The notes under the pieces: model-generated
The model's database searches: none
What the model was told of the DNA's origin: nothing
What the model saw: the letters and a program-made list of their open reading frames with translations, nothing else
Assembly (NCBI RefSeq): GCF_024642085.1
Contig: NZ_JAHEBV010000004.1
Span: 62,001 to 126,000, forward strand
Direction: 5' to 3'
Length of the DNA: 64,000 nucleotides
Source: Novosphingobium sp.
GTDB lineage: Bacteria; Pseudomonadota; Alphaproteobacteria; Sphingomonadales; Sphingomonadaceae
Shown: one piece after another, positions 37,526 through 46,429 of the stretch
How positions within the stretch are numbered: position 1 is the stretch's first letter
Layout of the letters: the number at the start of each line of letters is the position of its first letter
Made by a program: the position numbers and the translations under genes

Positions 37526-37951
37526 GTGACGGCTCCTTTTAACGGGCGCTGTGCATGTGAAGCTGTTTCACTGCAAATCCAAGCAGAACCGTTAGCAATT
37601 CGCCAGTGCTGGTGTCGGCAATGCCAGACAATCGCAGCGGGAAGTCCCACCAACAATGCGGTTTTTCCGGCCGAGGCAGTGACGATTTCTGGACCCCTCG
37701 CATCGTCGTCGTGGATTGCGGCTAGCGGCAACACGTTGACGCACACCTTTTGTCCGCACTGCGGAACGCAGATATTTGCGCAGTCGTCGGCACGCCCTGC
37801 TTTCAAGACTGTGCGCCTGGGCGTTATCGAAGAGCCGCATGATCTGCAGCCACAGGCGATTATCTGGACCGATGAAGCGCCAAATTGGGCCATATTCGAC
37901 CCGGGCCTGAAACAGTTTGCACGGCAGCCGCCGCCGCCCACGGCGAACTGA
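37526..37951 (+). CDS. GFA/CENP-V family zinc-binding protein
   Basis: A 141-residue protein of the glutathione-dependent formaldehyde-activating (GFA) family. Zinc-binding cysteines follow the family pattern: C9 and C11, then C28, C30 and C33 in QCWCRQC, and C76 and C79 in FCPHCGTQ. The start is GTG, 2 bases after the MoxR gene stop, so the two are co-transcribed. The proven activity in this family is limited; spontaneous S-hydroxymethylglutathione formation has been proposed for some members. Confidence 0.88.
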   Translation: MTAPFNGRCACEAVSLQIQAEPLAIRQCWCRQCQTIAAGSPTNNAVFPAEAVTISGPLASSSWIAASGNTLTHTFCPHCGTQIFAQSSARPAFKTVRLGVIEEPHDLQPQAIIWTDEAPNWAIFDPGLKQFARQPPPPTAN

Positions 37952-37953
37952 AC

Positions 37954-38802
37954 TTGGCAATTGCACGATCTAATACTCGCTTCGCGTCAATTCGGGCGCG
38001 GCTAGAGGCGCTTGAGCCGCCTCCTGGCTGGCGTGCCTGGTTTTACGAGTTCTTGCTGTTCGGTTTCAAGCAGGCGTGGGCCTGCCTGTTTGGCGGCCTG
38101 ATGCTGGCGCTGCTGCTCGGCACTCATATGGTTTACCCGGCCGATGCGCCATTAGCGCGCTATGATTTCCTCACCTTGGGCGCCGCTGCAATCCAACTAG
38201 GCATGCTGGCCATCCGGCTGGAAACGCTGGATGAGGCCAAAGTGATTCTGGCGTTCCACGTGGTTGGCACCGTGATGGAACTGTTCAAAACCGCCTGGGG
38301 ATCGTGGCTCTACCCCGAACCAAGTGTGCTGCGGATTGCCGGTGTGCCTCTTTTTTCGGGCTTCATGTATGCCGCGGTGGGCAGCTATCTGGCCCGGGTC
38401 AGCCGGATCTTCGACTTCCGTTTTTCGCACTATCCCAGCAGGGTGCTGGCAGGGTTGCTGGCAGCTGCAATCTACGTCAATTTTTTTGCTCATCACTGGC
38501 TGCCGGACCTAAGGGCGGCCTTGTTTGCTGCCCTGGGATTGCTGTTCTGGCGCACCCGAGTGTGGTTCCGGGTGTGGCGCGAAGACCGCTGGATGCCTCT
38601 GCTGCTTGGCTGGCTGCTGGTCGCCCTGTTCATCTGGTTTGCCGAAAACATTGGTACCTTTAGCCGTGCCTGGCTCTATCCGAGCCAGCGCGATGCATGG
38701 GCCCTGGTTAGCCCAGCCAAGCTAGGCGCGTGGTATTTGCTGATGTATATCTCGTTCATTCTGGTCGCCGCAGTGCATACACCGCGCGTAAGGGAGGCGT
38801 GA
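37954..38802 (+). CDS. DUF817 family integral membrane protein
   Basis: About 282 residues with seven or eight hydrophobic segments and conserved aromatic/charged motifs (FYEFLLFGFKQAWACLFGGLM, EVLFGxx-like EAKVILAFHVVGTVMELFKT, WFAENIGTFSRAWLYPSQ). These fit the DUF817 family. The start is uncertain. The TTG at 37954, just after the upstream TGA, gives an N-terminus of the expected kind; the ATG at 37885 would overlap GFA by 67 bases. Function is unknown. Confidence 0.78.
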   Translation: MAIARSNTRFASIRARLEALEPPPGWRAWFYEFLLFGFKQAWACLFGGLMLALLLGTHMVYPADAPLARYDFLTLGAAAIQLGMLAIRLETLDEAKVILAFHVVGTVMELFKTAWGSWLYPEPSVLRIAGVPLFSGFMYAAVGSYLARVSRIFDFRFSHYPSRVLAGLLAAAIYVNFFAHHWLPDLRAALFAALGLLFWRTRVWFRVWREDRWMPLLLGWLLVALFIWFAENIGTFSRAWLYPSQRDAWALVSPAKLGAWYLLMYISFILVAAVHTPRVREA

Positions 38803-38872
38803 CGACGCGTTTCGCTTCTCCTCCAGACCGTGCAATAATCTTGCAACAGCAGACCCGGCCAGAAATAGGCAT

Positions 38873-38888
38873 TTTCCGGTTCCGGAAA
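38873..38888. promoter_or_regulatory. Palindrome in the AT-rich gap before the VWA gene
   Basis: The 206-base gap at 38803-39008 is unusually AT-rich towards its right half. It contains the palindrome TTTCCGGTTCCGGAAA (7-base arms) and, 37 bases further on, TAAGT-N6-ACTTA (38925-38940). I see no clear sigma-70 boxes or ORF. The gap is the likely promoter/operator region for the VWA gene, which would make it independent of the upstream MoxR unit. Confidence 0.35.
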
Positions 38889-39008
38889 GTCACATTTTGT
38901 ATCGAGAAATATCCGTTAAGTGTGTAAGTTTAAATACTTATGATAAGGGATGGAGCGATTTCAAAACCATACGTTCTGTGAATATTCGAGTCATGAAAGC
39001 CCGATCCG

Positions 39009-40190
39009 ATGTTTTTCAATTTCGTCGATGAACTGCGCACCGCCGGTATCAAGGCCAGCTTCAAGGAGCATCTCATGCTTTTGGAAGCGCTGGACAAGGA
39101 TGTGATCGAGCAAACGCCCGAGCAGTTCTATTACTTGAGCCGCGCAGTGTTCGTGAAGGATGAGGGCCTGCTCGATCGGTTCGACCAGGTGTTTAACAAG
39201 GTTTTCAAGGGCCTGCTCACCGACTATGGCCAGAACCCCGTGGACATACCCGAAGACTGGCTGAAAGCGGTCGCCGAGAAATTCCTGACGCCCGAGGAAA
39301 TGGCCGCAATTGAAAAGCTTGGCACTTGGGACGAGATCATGGAGACGCTGAAAGAGCGTCTCGCCGAACAACAGAAACGGCACGAAGGCGGAAGCAAATG
39401 GATCGGCACTGGGGGCACCAGCCCCTTCGGCAACAACGGCTATAACCCCGAAGGCGTCCGTATTGGCGGCGAAAGCAAACATAAGCGCGCCCTGAAGGTG
39501 TGGGAAAAGCGTGAGTTCCAGAATCTGGACAACACCCGAGAGCTGGGCACCCGCAACATCAAAATAGCCCTGCGTCGTTTGCGCCGCTTTGCCCGCGAAG
39601 GATCGCCAGACGAGTTGGATCTGGACGGCACCATCGAAGGCACCGCGCGGCAAGGCTGGCTCGACATCAAGATGCGTCCCGAACGGCACAATGCGGTCAA
39701 ACTGCTGCTGTTCCTGGATGTCGGAGGATCAATGGATCCCTTCATCAAGCTGGTCGAAGAGCTATTCAGCGCCGCCACGACCGAGTTCAAGAACCTTGAG
39801 TTCTTCTACTTTCACAATTGCATCTACGAAGGCGTATGGAAGGATAACCGCCGCCGTTTTTCCGAGCGGACCAACACGTGGGACATTCTCCACAAGTACG
39901 GCCATGACTATAAAGTGGTCTTCGTCGGAGATGCGGCGATGAGCCCCTATGAAATCACCCACCCGGGCGGATCTGTCGAACACTTCAACGAGGAATCCGG
40001 TGCGGAATGGCTGAAACGCGTGGCCCACGTCTATCCAGCCACAGTTTGGTTTAATCCAGTGCCTGAAAAGCAGTGGAGCTATTCGCAGTCAACCAAGATG
40101 ATCAAGGAGCTGGTTGGCGGGTCGATGTTCCCGCTAACACTTTCCGGCCTTGACGATGCGATGCGCGAGCTTACCCGCAAAAAGCATTAG
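39009..40190 (+). CDS. VWA domain protein, CoxE-like
   Basis: A 393-residue cytoplasmic protein. A helical N-terminal half with a Gly-rich spacer (GTGGTSPFGNNGYNPEG, about 133-149) is followed by a von Willebrand A domain. The MIDAS motif is D237-x-G-x-S241 (DVGGSM), with a later conserved GDAAMSPYEI. CoxE-like proteins partner with MoxR ATPases, and the likely partner is encoded at 36.7 kb. The Gly for Ser/Thr in the second MIDAS position is common in this branch. Role: a metal-dependent adaptor for enzyme maturation, by family inference. Confidence 0.87.
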   Translation: MFFNFVDELRTAGIKASFKEHLMLLEALDKDVIEQTPEQFYYLSRAVFVKDEGLLDRFDQVFNKVFKGLLTDYGQNPVDIPEDWLKAVAEKFLTPEEMAAIEKLGTWDEIMETLKERLAEQQKRHEGGSKWIGTGGTSPFGNNGYNPEGVRIGGESKHKRALKVWEKREFQNLDNTRELGTRNIKIALRRLRRFAREGSPDELDLDGTIEGTARQGWLDIKMRPERHNAVKLLLFLDVGGSMDPFIKLVEELFSAATTEFKNLEFFYFHNCIYEGVWKDNRRRFSERTNTWDILHKYGHDYKVVFVGDAAMSPYEITHPGGSVEHFNEESGAEWLKRVAHVYPATVWFNPVPEKQWSYSQSTKMIKELVGGSMFPLTLSGLDDAMRELTRKKH

Positions 40191-40200
40191 ATCTGCTGCG

Positions 40201-41403
40201 CTAGTAAAGCAGGAAGGGCTTGATCGTTGCTGCCCAGACAGCCTCGTCCGCGCTTGCAAAAGCCTCAAGATCAGCGGGCATGGCGGAATTGTCATCCACC
40301 CATTCGCGCAACGCCGGGCCGCCATTTATGACGTCGATGGCAAGCCGCTCAAACTCATATTCATAGGGGAAGTCGCGCCAGATTTCGTAGTCCGGATAGA
40401 GGTTTCGGATCGCCTTGAAAGCCAGTGCCTGAAGCCGCCACGGGCGGAACGCGTGATGCTTGTAGAAGGTGCCCTCGGCATGAATCATCAAACCGCTGCA
40501 AAGCGTCCCGGCGTGCTTGTGAAAAGTCGGGGTAAACCAGCATTCCCGCAACGCACAACCATGCAGCCACGCGGGTGCGGATCGCTTCATTTCGGCCAGC
40601 ACGGCCTTCGCTTCGATATCGGGGGCGCCAAACAGCACCTCAAGCGGGCGAGTTGTTCCGCGACCTTCGGACAGCGTTGCCCCTTCAAGCATGACGGTTC
40701 CAGCATAGGCGCGCGCCATATTGACATTGGCAGCGTTCGGGCTGGGGTTGATCCAAATGCGCGAAAGCGGCCAGCCGTGTCCCTCATCTTCCGGCTGCCA
40801 ACCCTGCATTTCGATCACGCGGTAATCAACGTCGAGATTGAAGTGCTTAATGAACCAGTGGCCCATTTCGCCCAAGGTCAACCCGTGTCGCATCGGCATC
40901 GGACCTGCTCCGACGAAGCTTTCCTGTCCAGCAAGCAAGCTCGTGCCTTCGATTGGGCGGCCCACCGGGTTGGGCCGGTCGAGCACCCAGACCGCCTTGC
41001 CCGTGCCGTGCGCTGCTTCGAGCAGGTAAAGCAGCGTGGTCACAAAGGTGTAAATGCGGCAACCCAGGTCCTGCAAATCGAATAGGAACACATCGGCGGT
41101 ACTCAGCATCTGGCCGCTTGGGCGGCGGACCTGACCGTAGAGGCTGAAGACCGGGATCTTGTAGACCGGATCAACCTCATCCTCAGTCTCGACCATATTG
41201 TCCTGTTTATCGCCCTTGAGCCCATGTTGCGGGCCAAAAGCGCTTGTGACGTTAAGCCCGCAATCAATCAGGGCGTCGAGCGAATGCTTAAGTTTGGCCG
41301 TCACACTGGCGGGATGGGCAACAAGTGCGACCCGCTTGCCTTGCAATGGCCGGCGCAGGACGGGATCGGCAAGCAGCCGGTCGATACCATAAAGAACTGT
41401 CAT
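40201..41403 (-). CDS. NamZ-like (DUF1343) exo-beta-N-acetylmuramidase family protein
   Basis: A 400-residue protein of the DUF1343 family, whose founding member NamZ releases terminal N-acetylmuramic acid from peptidoglycan fragments. Conserved elements include FGPQHGLKGDKQDN, VFSLYG, FDLQDLGCRIYTFVTTL, DRPNPVGRPIEG and PSPNAANVNMARAYAGTVMLEG. No signal peptide is apparent, which would imply a cytoplasmic recycling role rather than secretion. The ATG overlaps the upstream DOMON-like gene stop (ATGA). Confidence 0.88.
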   Translation of the reverse strand: MTVLYGIDRLLADPVLRRPLQGKRVALVAHPASVTAKLKHSLDALIDCGLNVTSAFGPQHGLKGDKQDNMVETEDEVDPVYKIPVFSLYGQVRRPSGQMLSTADVFLFDLQDLGCRIYTFVTTLLYLLEAAHGTGKAVWVLDRPNPVGRPIEGTSLLAGQESFVGAGPMPMRHGLTLGEMGHWFIKHFNLDVDYRVIEMQGWQPEDEGHGWPLSRIWINPSPNAANVNMARAYAGTVMLEGATLSEGRGTTRPLEVLFGAPDIEAKAVLAEMKRSAPAWLHGCALRECWFTPTFHKHAGTLCSGLMIHAEGTFYKHHAFRPWRLQALAFKAIRNLYPDYEIWRDFPYEYEFERLAIDVINGGPALREWVDDNSAMPADLEAFASADEAVWAATIKPFLLY

Positions 41404-41942
41404 TGCTCGCCGGGTGCCGCAAGCGTTGCAGCAAAGCAAGCCGGATGGTGGAAATCGGGTTTTCCAAGTGGGTGCGCAATGGCCCAATAGCTTTTTGCGG
41501 ACCCTGCCTCCTCAATCACGGCCGTCAACGAATAATGCCACGGCTTCGCGGGCAGAGCAGAGGCCGGGATGGCTGCATCGAATAAAGCATAGGCTGAACC
41601 TGCGCGAAAGGTACAGACCGGATCTGGCAGCACTGGCCGATCCTGCATTCCGTCACGATAACCAGAGAAATCGTAAGCAGCCCAGCGCTCGGATGGAGAC
41701 AGGTTAAACTCGCAATAGCCTGCCGTGTCATTCGATCGCACGAACAGTTCAAAGCAAGTTTTTTGCCACAGCCCGGCCGTCCTGCCCTTCCCTGCAAGAG
41801 GCGGCGCCACTATCGCCGCCGCGCTTTCGATCCGCCAACGCAGCATCAGCCAGTTCGCGTCAAAAGATACAATCCGCGCACGCACGCCGGTCACGCCGAT
41901 TGGGGGCGTTTCGGCATGGCAAAGCAGGCGGAACGTTTCCAA
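41400..41942 (-). CDS. DOMON-like domain protein
   Basis: A 180-residue beta-rich protein with the family core LWQKTCFELFVRSNDTAGYCEFNLSPSERWAAYDFSGYRDGM. The start is TTG at 41942, with GGAG 8 bases upstream. It is translationally coupled to the NamZ-like gene (4-base overlap). There is no clear export signal. DOMON folds bind heme or sugars; coupling with a muramidase suggests a carbohydrate-linked role, which is inference. Confidence 0.82.
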   Translation of the reverse strand: METFRLLCHAETPPIGVTGVRARIVSFDANWLMLRWRIESAAAIVAPPLAGKGRTAGLWQKTCFELFVRSNDTAGYCEFNLSPSERWAAYDFSGYRDGMQDRPVLPDPVCTFRAGSAYALFDAAIPASALPAKPWHYSLTAVIEEAGSAKSYWAIAHPLGKPDFHHPACFAATLAAPGEQ

Positions 41943-41988
41943 TCGCGCAACTCCATGCTAGGCGCGCGCCCGAAACCGGAAAGCGCGC

Positions 41989-43215
41989 ATGACCTATAAC
42001 TCGACCCTTCTCCGCCTGCTTGATGAACGCGGCTACATCCACCAGATGACCGACGCGAGGGGTCTCGATGACCTTGCCGCAAAGCAGATCATTCCCGGCT
42101 ATATCGGCTTCGACGCCACAGCGCCATCGCTCCACGTTGGCTCATTGGTCCAGATCATGCTGCTGCGCCGCTTGCAGCAAGCCGGCCACAAGCCGATCGT
42201 GCTGATGGGCGGCGGTACCACCAAGGTCGGCGATCCTTCGGGTAAGGATGAAAGTCGCCGGCTTTTGACTGCCAAAGACATTGATGACAACATCGCATCG
42301 ATCCGGACAATATTTGAACGTTTTCTGACCTTTGGCGAAGGCCCTACTGACGCGGTGATGGTCAACAATGACGAATGGCTGAGCGAGCTTGGCTATGTCG
42401 ATTTGTTGCGCGACGTAGGACCTCATTTCACCATCAACCGGATGCTGACTTTCGATTCGGTAAAGCTGCGTCTGGAACGCGAACAGCCGCTGACGTTCCT
42501 TGAATTCAACTACATGATTCTGCAAGCCTATGATTTTCGGGAGCTGGCGCTGCACCGGGGATGCCGTCTTCAGATGGGCGGTTCTGACCAGTGGGGCAAT
42601 ATTGTCAACGGGATCGAGTTGTCACGGCGCATGAACGGTATCGAAGTATTCGGCGTAACCACCCCGCTGTTGACGACAGCTGACGGCGCCAAGATGGGCA
42701 AGACTGCGGCAGGAGCTGTGTGGCTAAACGAGGAAGCACTGCCAGCTTATGATTTTTGGCAATACTGGCGCAATGTTGATGATCGCGACGTCGGGCGTTT
42801 CATGCGCTTGTTCACTGATCTGCCGTTGGAAGAAGTCGTGCGGCTCGAATTCCTTCAAGGCAGCGATATCAACGCGGCCAAAGCTGTCCTCGCCAACGAA
42901 GTGACGCGCCTGTGCCGCGGGGAAAACGCGGCCAGATCGGCCGAAGATACCGCTGCGCAGACCTTCTCCGGAGCGGGATTGGGGGCAGAGTTGCCCGTTC
43001 TACCTGTGCCGTCAGATGGTATTGGCATCGTCGATGCCCTTGTTGGCATCGGCTTTGCCGCCAGCAGGAGCGAGGCTAAACGTCTGGTAAGCGGCGGGGG
43101 AGCGCGCATTGAAGGCCAGACTATCACCGATGAAAACCACGTAATTGAAGGTAATAGTGGCGACCTGCGTATTTCCTCTGGCAAAAAGAAGCACGGCATC
43201 CTTCGCCCCGCCTGA
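41989..43215 (+). CDS. tyrS: Tyrosyl-tRNA synthetase
   Basis: A class I synthetase, 408 residues. The HIGH-like motif is PSLHVGSLVQ, the tyrosine pocket is YMILQAYDF with QMGGSDQWGNI, and the KMSKS loop is KMGKT. A C-terminal S4 RNA-binding domain follows (EAKRLVSGGGARIEGQTI). It is a TyrRS of the single-S4, 400-residue bacterial type. It is divergent from the DOMON-like gene. Confidence 0.97.
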   Translation: MTYNSTLLRLLDERGYIHQMTDARGLDDLAAKQIIPGYIGFDATAPSLHVGSLVQIMLLRRLQQAGHKPIVLMGGGTTKVGDPSGKDESRRLLTAKDIDDNIASIRTIFERFLTFGEGPTDAVMVNNDEWLSELGYVDLLRDVGPHFTINRMLTFDSVKLRLEREQPLTFLEFNYMILQAYDFRELALHRGCRLQMGGSDQWGNIVNGIELSRRMNGIEVFGVTTPLLTTADGAKMGKTAAGAVWLNEEALPAYDFWQYWRNVDDRDVGRFMRLFTDLPLEEVVRLEFLQGSDINAAKAVLANEVTRLCRGENAARSAEDTAAQTFSGAGLGAELPVLPVPSDGIGIVDALVGIGFAASRSEAKRLVSGGGARIEGQTITDENHVIEGNSGDLRISSGKKKHGILRPA

Positions 43216-43305
43216 AAAATATCGTCAGTCAAGTTTACCGAATATTCGCCAATGTGAGACTACACCGTGAACAGGAGCAGCTGTGTGCGGAGGAAGGACC
43301 GGATC

Positions 43306-43644
43306 ATGGGCGTCGGTGCGCAATTGACGGTAACGGATATGCGACGCGCTGCGCGGCATCCGGTAGATCATAAGGTTATCGGTGAGCATCGCCGTCTGGG
43401 CGACGTACACCTGCATATCATCAACATATCGGCACATGGCTTCATGGCCGAGGGGGTCACTGAAATCGACCGCGGCGAACGGGTCAGCATTCGCTTGCCC
43501 GATATTGGTCGTATCGAAGCTCACCTGATTTGGGCCACCGGAGAACGTGCAGGCTTCCAGTTCGAACGGATCATCCGGCTTGAAGATTTCATGAAGATGA
43601 TAGACACACTGCAACCCAATCCGCGGCTGCGCCGGCCGCGCTGA
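43306..43644 (+). CDS. PilZ domain protein
   Basis: A 112-residue protein that is one PilZ domain. It has the RR-x2-R motif (MRRAARHPVD), a D/N-x-S-x2-G strand in INISAHGFMAEG, and a hydrophobic barrel ending GRIEAHLIWATGERAGFQFE. These residues bind cyclic di-GMP in active members. The ATG at 43306 was chosen for the strong GGAGGAAGG 8 bases upstream; a GTG at 43267 gives 13 extra residues. It is 90 bases after tyrS. The output is not evident. Confidence 0.82.
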   Translation: MGVGAQLTVTDMRRAARHPVDHKVIGEHRRLGDVHLHIINISAHGFMAEGVTEIDRGERVSIRLPDIGRIEAHLIWATGERAGFQFERIIRLEDFMKMIDTLQPNPRLRRPR

Positions 43645-43729
43645 TCATGCTCACCAGCCGCGAAGGCTGGATTTCATGCATGCAAGAATCTGATCGCTTG
43701 GCAAGGCGCACCGGCACTGCCATGCGGCA

Positions 43730-45004
43730 TTGGTGAGCGAACCGATCCATCCCCTGCGCATCCGTGACTATCGCCTTGTCTGGCTGGCGCGGTTCCTATC
43801 CGTCAATGCCACAAGTGCGCTGGTCGTGGTTTTGGGCGCGCAGGTCTATCAGGTCGCGCGAACCGTCAACGGTATGGCACCCGATCAGGCCGCTTTCCTG
43901 CTGGGCATTCTCGGTCTCGTTCAATTTATACCCTTTGCCCTGCTCACTCCAGTTGCTGGACTGATCGCAGACAAGCTTGACCGGCGTTTTGTCATCGCGG
44001 CGGCAACGGGAATCGACTTTGCGATTGCACTGGTACTTGGATGGGCAAATGCCATGGGCGCCGTGACCTTGCCGCTGCTGTTTGCGCTGGCGGCAGCGCA
44101 CGGCGCGGCCCGAGTGTTTATCGGTCCGTCGCTCAGCGCGATTGTTCCAAATGTCGTGGCGGCCGAACAGCTTCCACGGGCGATCGCTTTCAGTTCGATC
44201 GCCTGGCAAAGTGCCTCGGTGATCGGTCCTGCGCTCGGCGGCTTGCTGCTGGCGCGTGGTTCGTCTTTGCCCTATTGGTACGGAGCGATACTGTTGGCCC
44301 TCAGCATCGCCGCGATCCTTGCAATACGACCAATTCCTCGGCCGTCCGTGGCCAAGGATGCGCCTTTGAAACTCATCGCTGAGGGTGCGCGATACGTTTG
44401 GCACGAACGGTTCCTGCTGGGCTGCGTGTCACTAGATCTCTTTGCCGTTTTGCTTGGCGGCGCGACTGCGATGTTGCCCGCATTCGCTTACGATGTCCTG
44501 CATGTCGGAGACGAAGGACTGGGCCTCCTTCGCGCAGCACCTGCGCTTGGAGCCAGCGTAGTCGCGTTAGGCCTGTCGATTGCGCCAATCTCTCGCCAAG
44601 TCGGCTCGAAGATGCTTTGGTCCGTAGCGCTTTATGGCTTGGCTACATTGGTTTTCGGGCTGTCCAAAAACTTTGCGCTATCGCTGGGGATGCTGGCTGT
44701 GCTTGGTGCGGCTGACGGCATTTCGGTGTTCATTCGCAACACGTTGATCCAGCTTAATACACCCGATGACAAGCGCGGCCGTGTTTCGTCAATTTCAGGC
44801 TTGGCAATTTCAGCGTCGAACGAGCTTGGCGAAATGCAGTCCGGATTGGCTGCGGCGCTGCTAGGCCCCATCGGAGCAGTTGCCCTTGGCGGTGCGGGAG
44901 CTATCGTGGTGACAGCAGTATGGTCCATTCTATTCCCCGAGCTGCGCCGAGCCAAAACCTTTGCGCCGCAATATCGAGAACCACGGAAGGAGCCTGTAAA
45001 ATGA
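43730..45004 (+). CDS. MFS exporter (DHA3-like)
   Basis: A 424-residue inner-membrane protein with 12 predicted segments and MFS features. These are a loop 2-3 motif ([13 protein letters not shown]) and the DHA3-type central [12 protein letters not shown] segment seen in enterobactin-exporter-like and macrolide-exporter-like proteins. The start is TTG 43730 or GTG 43733; neither has a strong ribosome site. Its stop overlaps the cysK start (ATGA), so the two are co-translated. Export of a cysteine-related compound is conceivable but speculative. Confidence 0.83.
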   Translation: MVSEPIHPLRIRDYRLVWLARFLSVNATSALVVVLGAQVYQVARTVNGMAPDQAAFLLGILGLVQFIPFALLTPVAGLIADKLDRRFVIAAATGIDFAIALVLGWANAMGAVTLPLLFALAAAHGAARVFIGPSLSAIVPNVVAAEQLPRAIAFSSIAWQSASVIGPALGGLLLARGSSLPYWYGAILLALSIAAILAIRPIPRPSVAKDAPLKLIAEGARYVWHERFLLGCVSLDLFAVLLGGATAMLPAFAYDVLHVGDEGLGLLRAAPALGASVVALGLSIAPISRQVGSKMLWSVALYGLATLVFGLSKNFALSLGMLAVLGAADGISVFIRNTLIQLNTPDDKRGRVSSISGLAISASNELGEMQSGLAAALLGPIGAVALGGAGAIVVTAVWSILFPELRRAKTFAPQYREPRKEPVK

Positions 45005-45918
45005 AGGCTGACAGCATCCTCGCTACGATCGGCAATACCCCACACGTCCGCTTGGGACGGATGTTTCCTGATCATGAGGTGTGGGTGAAGGCTGAACGCG
45101 CCAATCCAGGAGGTTCAATCAAGGACCGTATCGGCCTAGCTATGATCGAAGCTGCAGAGGCTGATGGGAGCCTGAAATCTGGCGGCACGATTATCGAGCC
45201 GACCAGCGGCAACACGGGAATTGGTCTTGCCATGGCGGCGGCCGTAAAGGGCTACAAGCTGGTGCTGGTGATGCCCGAATCGATGTCGATCGAACGACGC
45301 CGCCTGATGTTGGCCTATGGTGCGACTTTCGATCTGACACCCCGCGAAAAGGGGATGAAGGGCGCCTTGGAGCGCGCGCACGAGCTCGTGCAGTCGACCC
45401 CGGGGGCGTGGATGCCGCAGCAGTTCGAAAATGCAGCAAACATTGCTGTTCACGTCCGTACCACCGCACAGGAAATTCTTGCCGATTTTGCTGATGCCCC
45501 AATCGATGCGCTCATCACGGGGGTTGGCACCGGCGGGCATCTGACGGGCTGCGCTGAAGAATTGAAGCGTCACTGGCCACAGATGAAGGCTTTTGCGGTC
45601 GAGCCAACTCTGTCGCCTGTAATTTCTGGAGGGCAGCCCGCGCCGCACCCGATCCAGGGTATCGGCGCGGGCTTTATACCCGGCAATCTTCATACCCAGG
45701 CAATTGACGGCGCGATCCAGGTGGATGCCGGCGATGCCAAGGAAATGGCCCGTCGCTGCGCCCGAGAGGAAGGCATGCTGGTTGGAATAAGCTCGGGCGC
45801 AACACTTGCAGCCATCTCTCAGAAGCTGGCTGACCTTCCCGCTGGAAGTCGTGTGCTAGGTTTCAACTATGATACGGGCGAACGCTATCTGTCTGTGCCG
45901 GATTTTCTACCCGAATAG
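45001..45918 (+). CDS. cysK: Cysteine synthase (O-acetylserine sulfhydrylase)
   Basis: A PLP enzyme making L-cysteine from O-acetylserine and sulfide. It has 305 residues. The PLP lysine is K41 in NPGGSIKDR, the substrate loop is [11 protein letters not shown], the phosphate-binding loop is [10 protein letters not shown], and the end region has GISSGA. AAGGAG lies 8 bases before the ATG inside the MFS gene. It could be CysK or CysM type; CysK-like by length and loop. Confidence 0.92.
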   Translation: MKADSILATIGNTPHVRLGRMFPDHEVWVKAERANPGGSIKDRIGLAMIEAAEADGSLKSGGTIIEPTSGNTGIGLAMAAAVKGYKLVLVMPESMSIERRRLMLAYGATFDLTPREKGMKGALERAHELVQSTPGAWMPQQFENAANIAVHVRTTAQEILADFADAPIDALITGVGTGGHLTGCAEELKRHWPQMKAFAVEPTLSPVISGGQPAPHPIQGIGAGFIPGNLHTQAIDGAIQVDAGDAKEMARRCAREEGMLVGISSGATLAAISQKLADLPAGSRVLGFNYDTGERYLSVPDFLPE

Positions 45919-45958
45919 GCTAGGCTGTCCTCTTATATAAGCCGGGCACACGAAGAGC

Positions 45959-45986
45959 CGGGCGGCGGCATTTCGCGCGCCGCCCG
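45959..45986. terminator. Strong hairpin between cysK and a convergent gene
   Basis: A 9-base GC-only stem, CGGGCGGCG (45959-45967) with CGCCGCCCG (45978-45986) and a 10-base loop, lies between the convergent ends of cysK and the small Pro-rich gene. Neither side has a T-run, so it is not a classical intrinsic terminator. It may protect or define the 3' ends of both transcripts. Confidence 0.45.
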
Positions 45987-45995
45987 CCCACCGGT

Positions 45996-46283
45996 TCAAT
46001 GCGGATCGGATTTTGAACCGCTTTCGGAAGTGGGAGGAATGCCAGGTGAAACCGGCGCCACCGGATCGGCCGGTTGCACCGCCGGAGGAGTTGATGGCGA
46101 TTCCGGTGCTGCCGGGGGTTCTGAGGCCATAGTGGGTTGTGGGTCAGGTGCCGCAACTGGCTGGGCGGTCTGCTCCGGCTTAGTTACTTTTTTGCTTTTG
46201 GGTCCAGCTTGGGATGCGGACGGCGCAACCATAATCATGATCGTGGCAATCGCCGCAATGCGCAGAGGGAAACCAATTTTCAT
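45996..46283 (-). CDS. Small secreted Pro/Ala-rich protein
   Basis: A 95-residue protein with a plain signal peptide cut after about residue 26 (ending APSASQA). A short basic stretch follows (GPKSKKVTK), then a low-complexity Pro/Ala/Ser tail. It has GGAG 6 bases before the ATG. There is no known domain. It is probably exported to the periplasm, and being disordered it may be a linker-like or wall-spanning protein. Function is unknown. Confidence 0.65.
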   Translation of the reverse strand: MKIGFPLRIAAIATIMIMVAPSASQAGPKSKKVTKPEQTAQPVAAPDPQPTMASEPPAAPESPSTPPAVQPADPVAPVSPGIPPTSESGSKSDPH

Positions 46284-46429
46284 ATCAAACTCCGTCTTTT
46301 ACTCCCCTGCCATGACGGATTCTCGGCCCAGCACAGTTTCCGCGCTACCCTTGTGCGATAAGACGGGCGCCCGTTCCGCCTGACGGAAGCGGGCACGCGG
46401 CCAGTCGCTGCAAACAATCGTCCTGTCGC

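Noticed and set aside
46363..46374. A perfect 12-base palindrome ACGGGCGCCCGT near the acyl-CoA dehydrogenase end
   Set aside because: It lacks a loop long enough for a hairpin and a T-run, and no partner site was seen; GC-rich palindromes of this length occur by chance.
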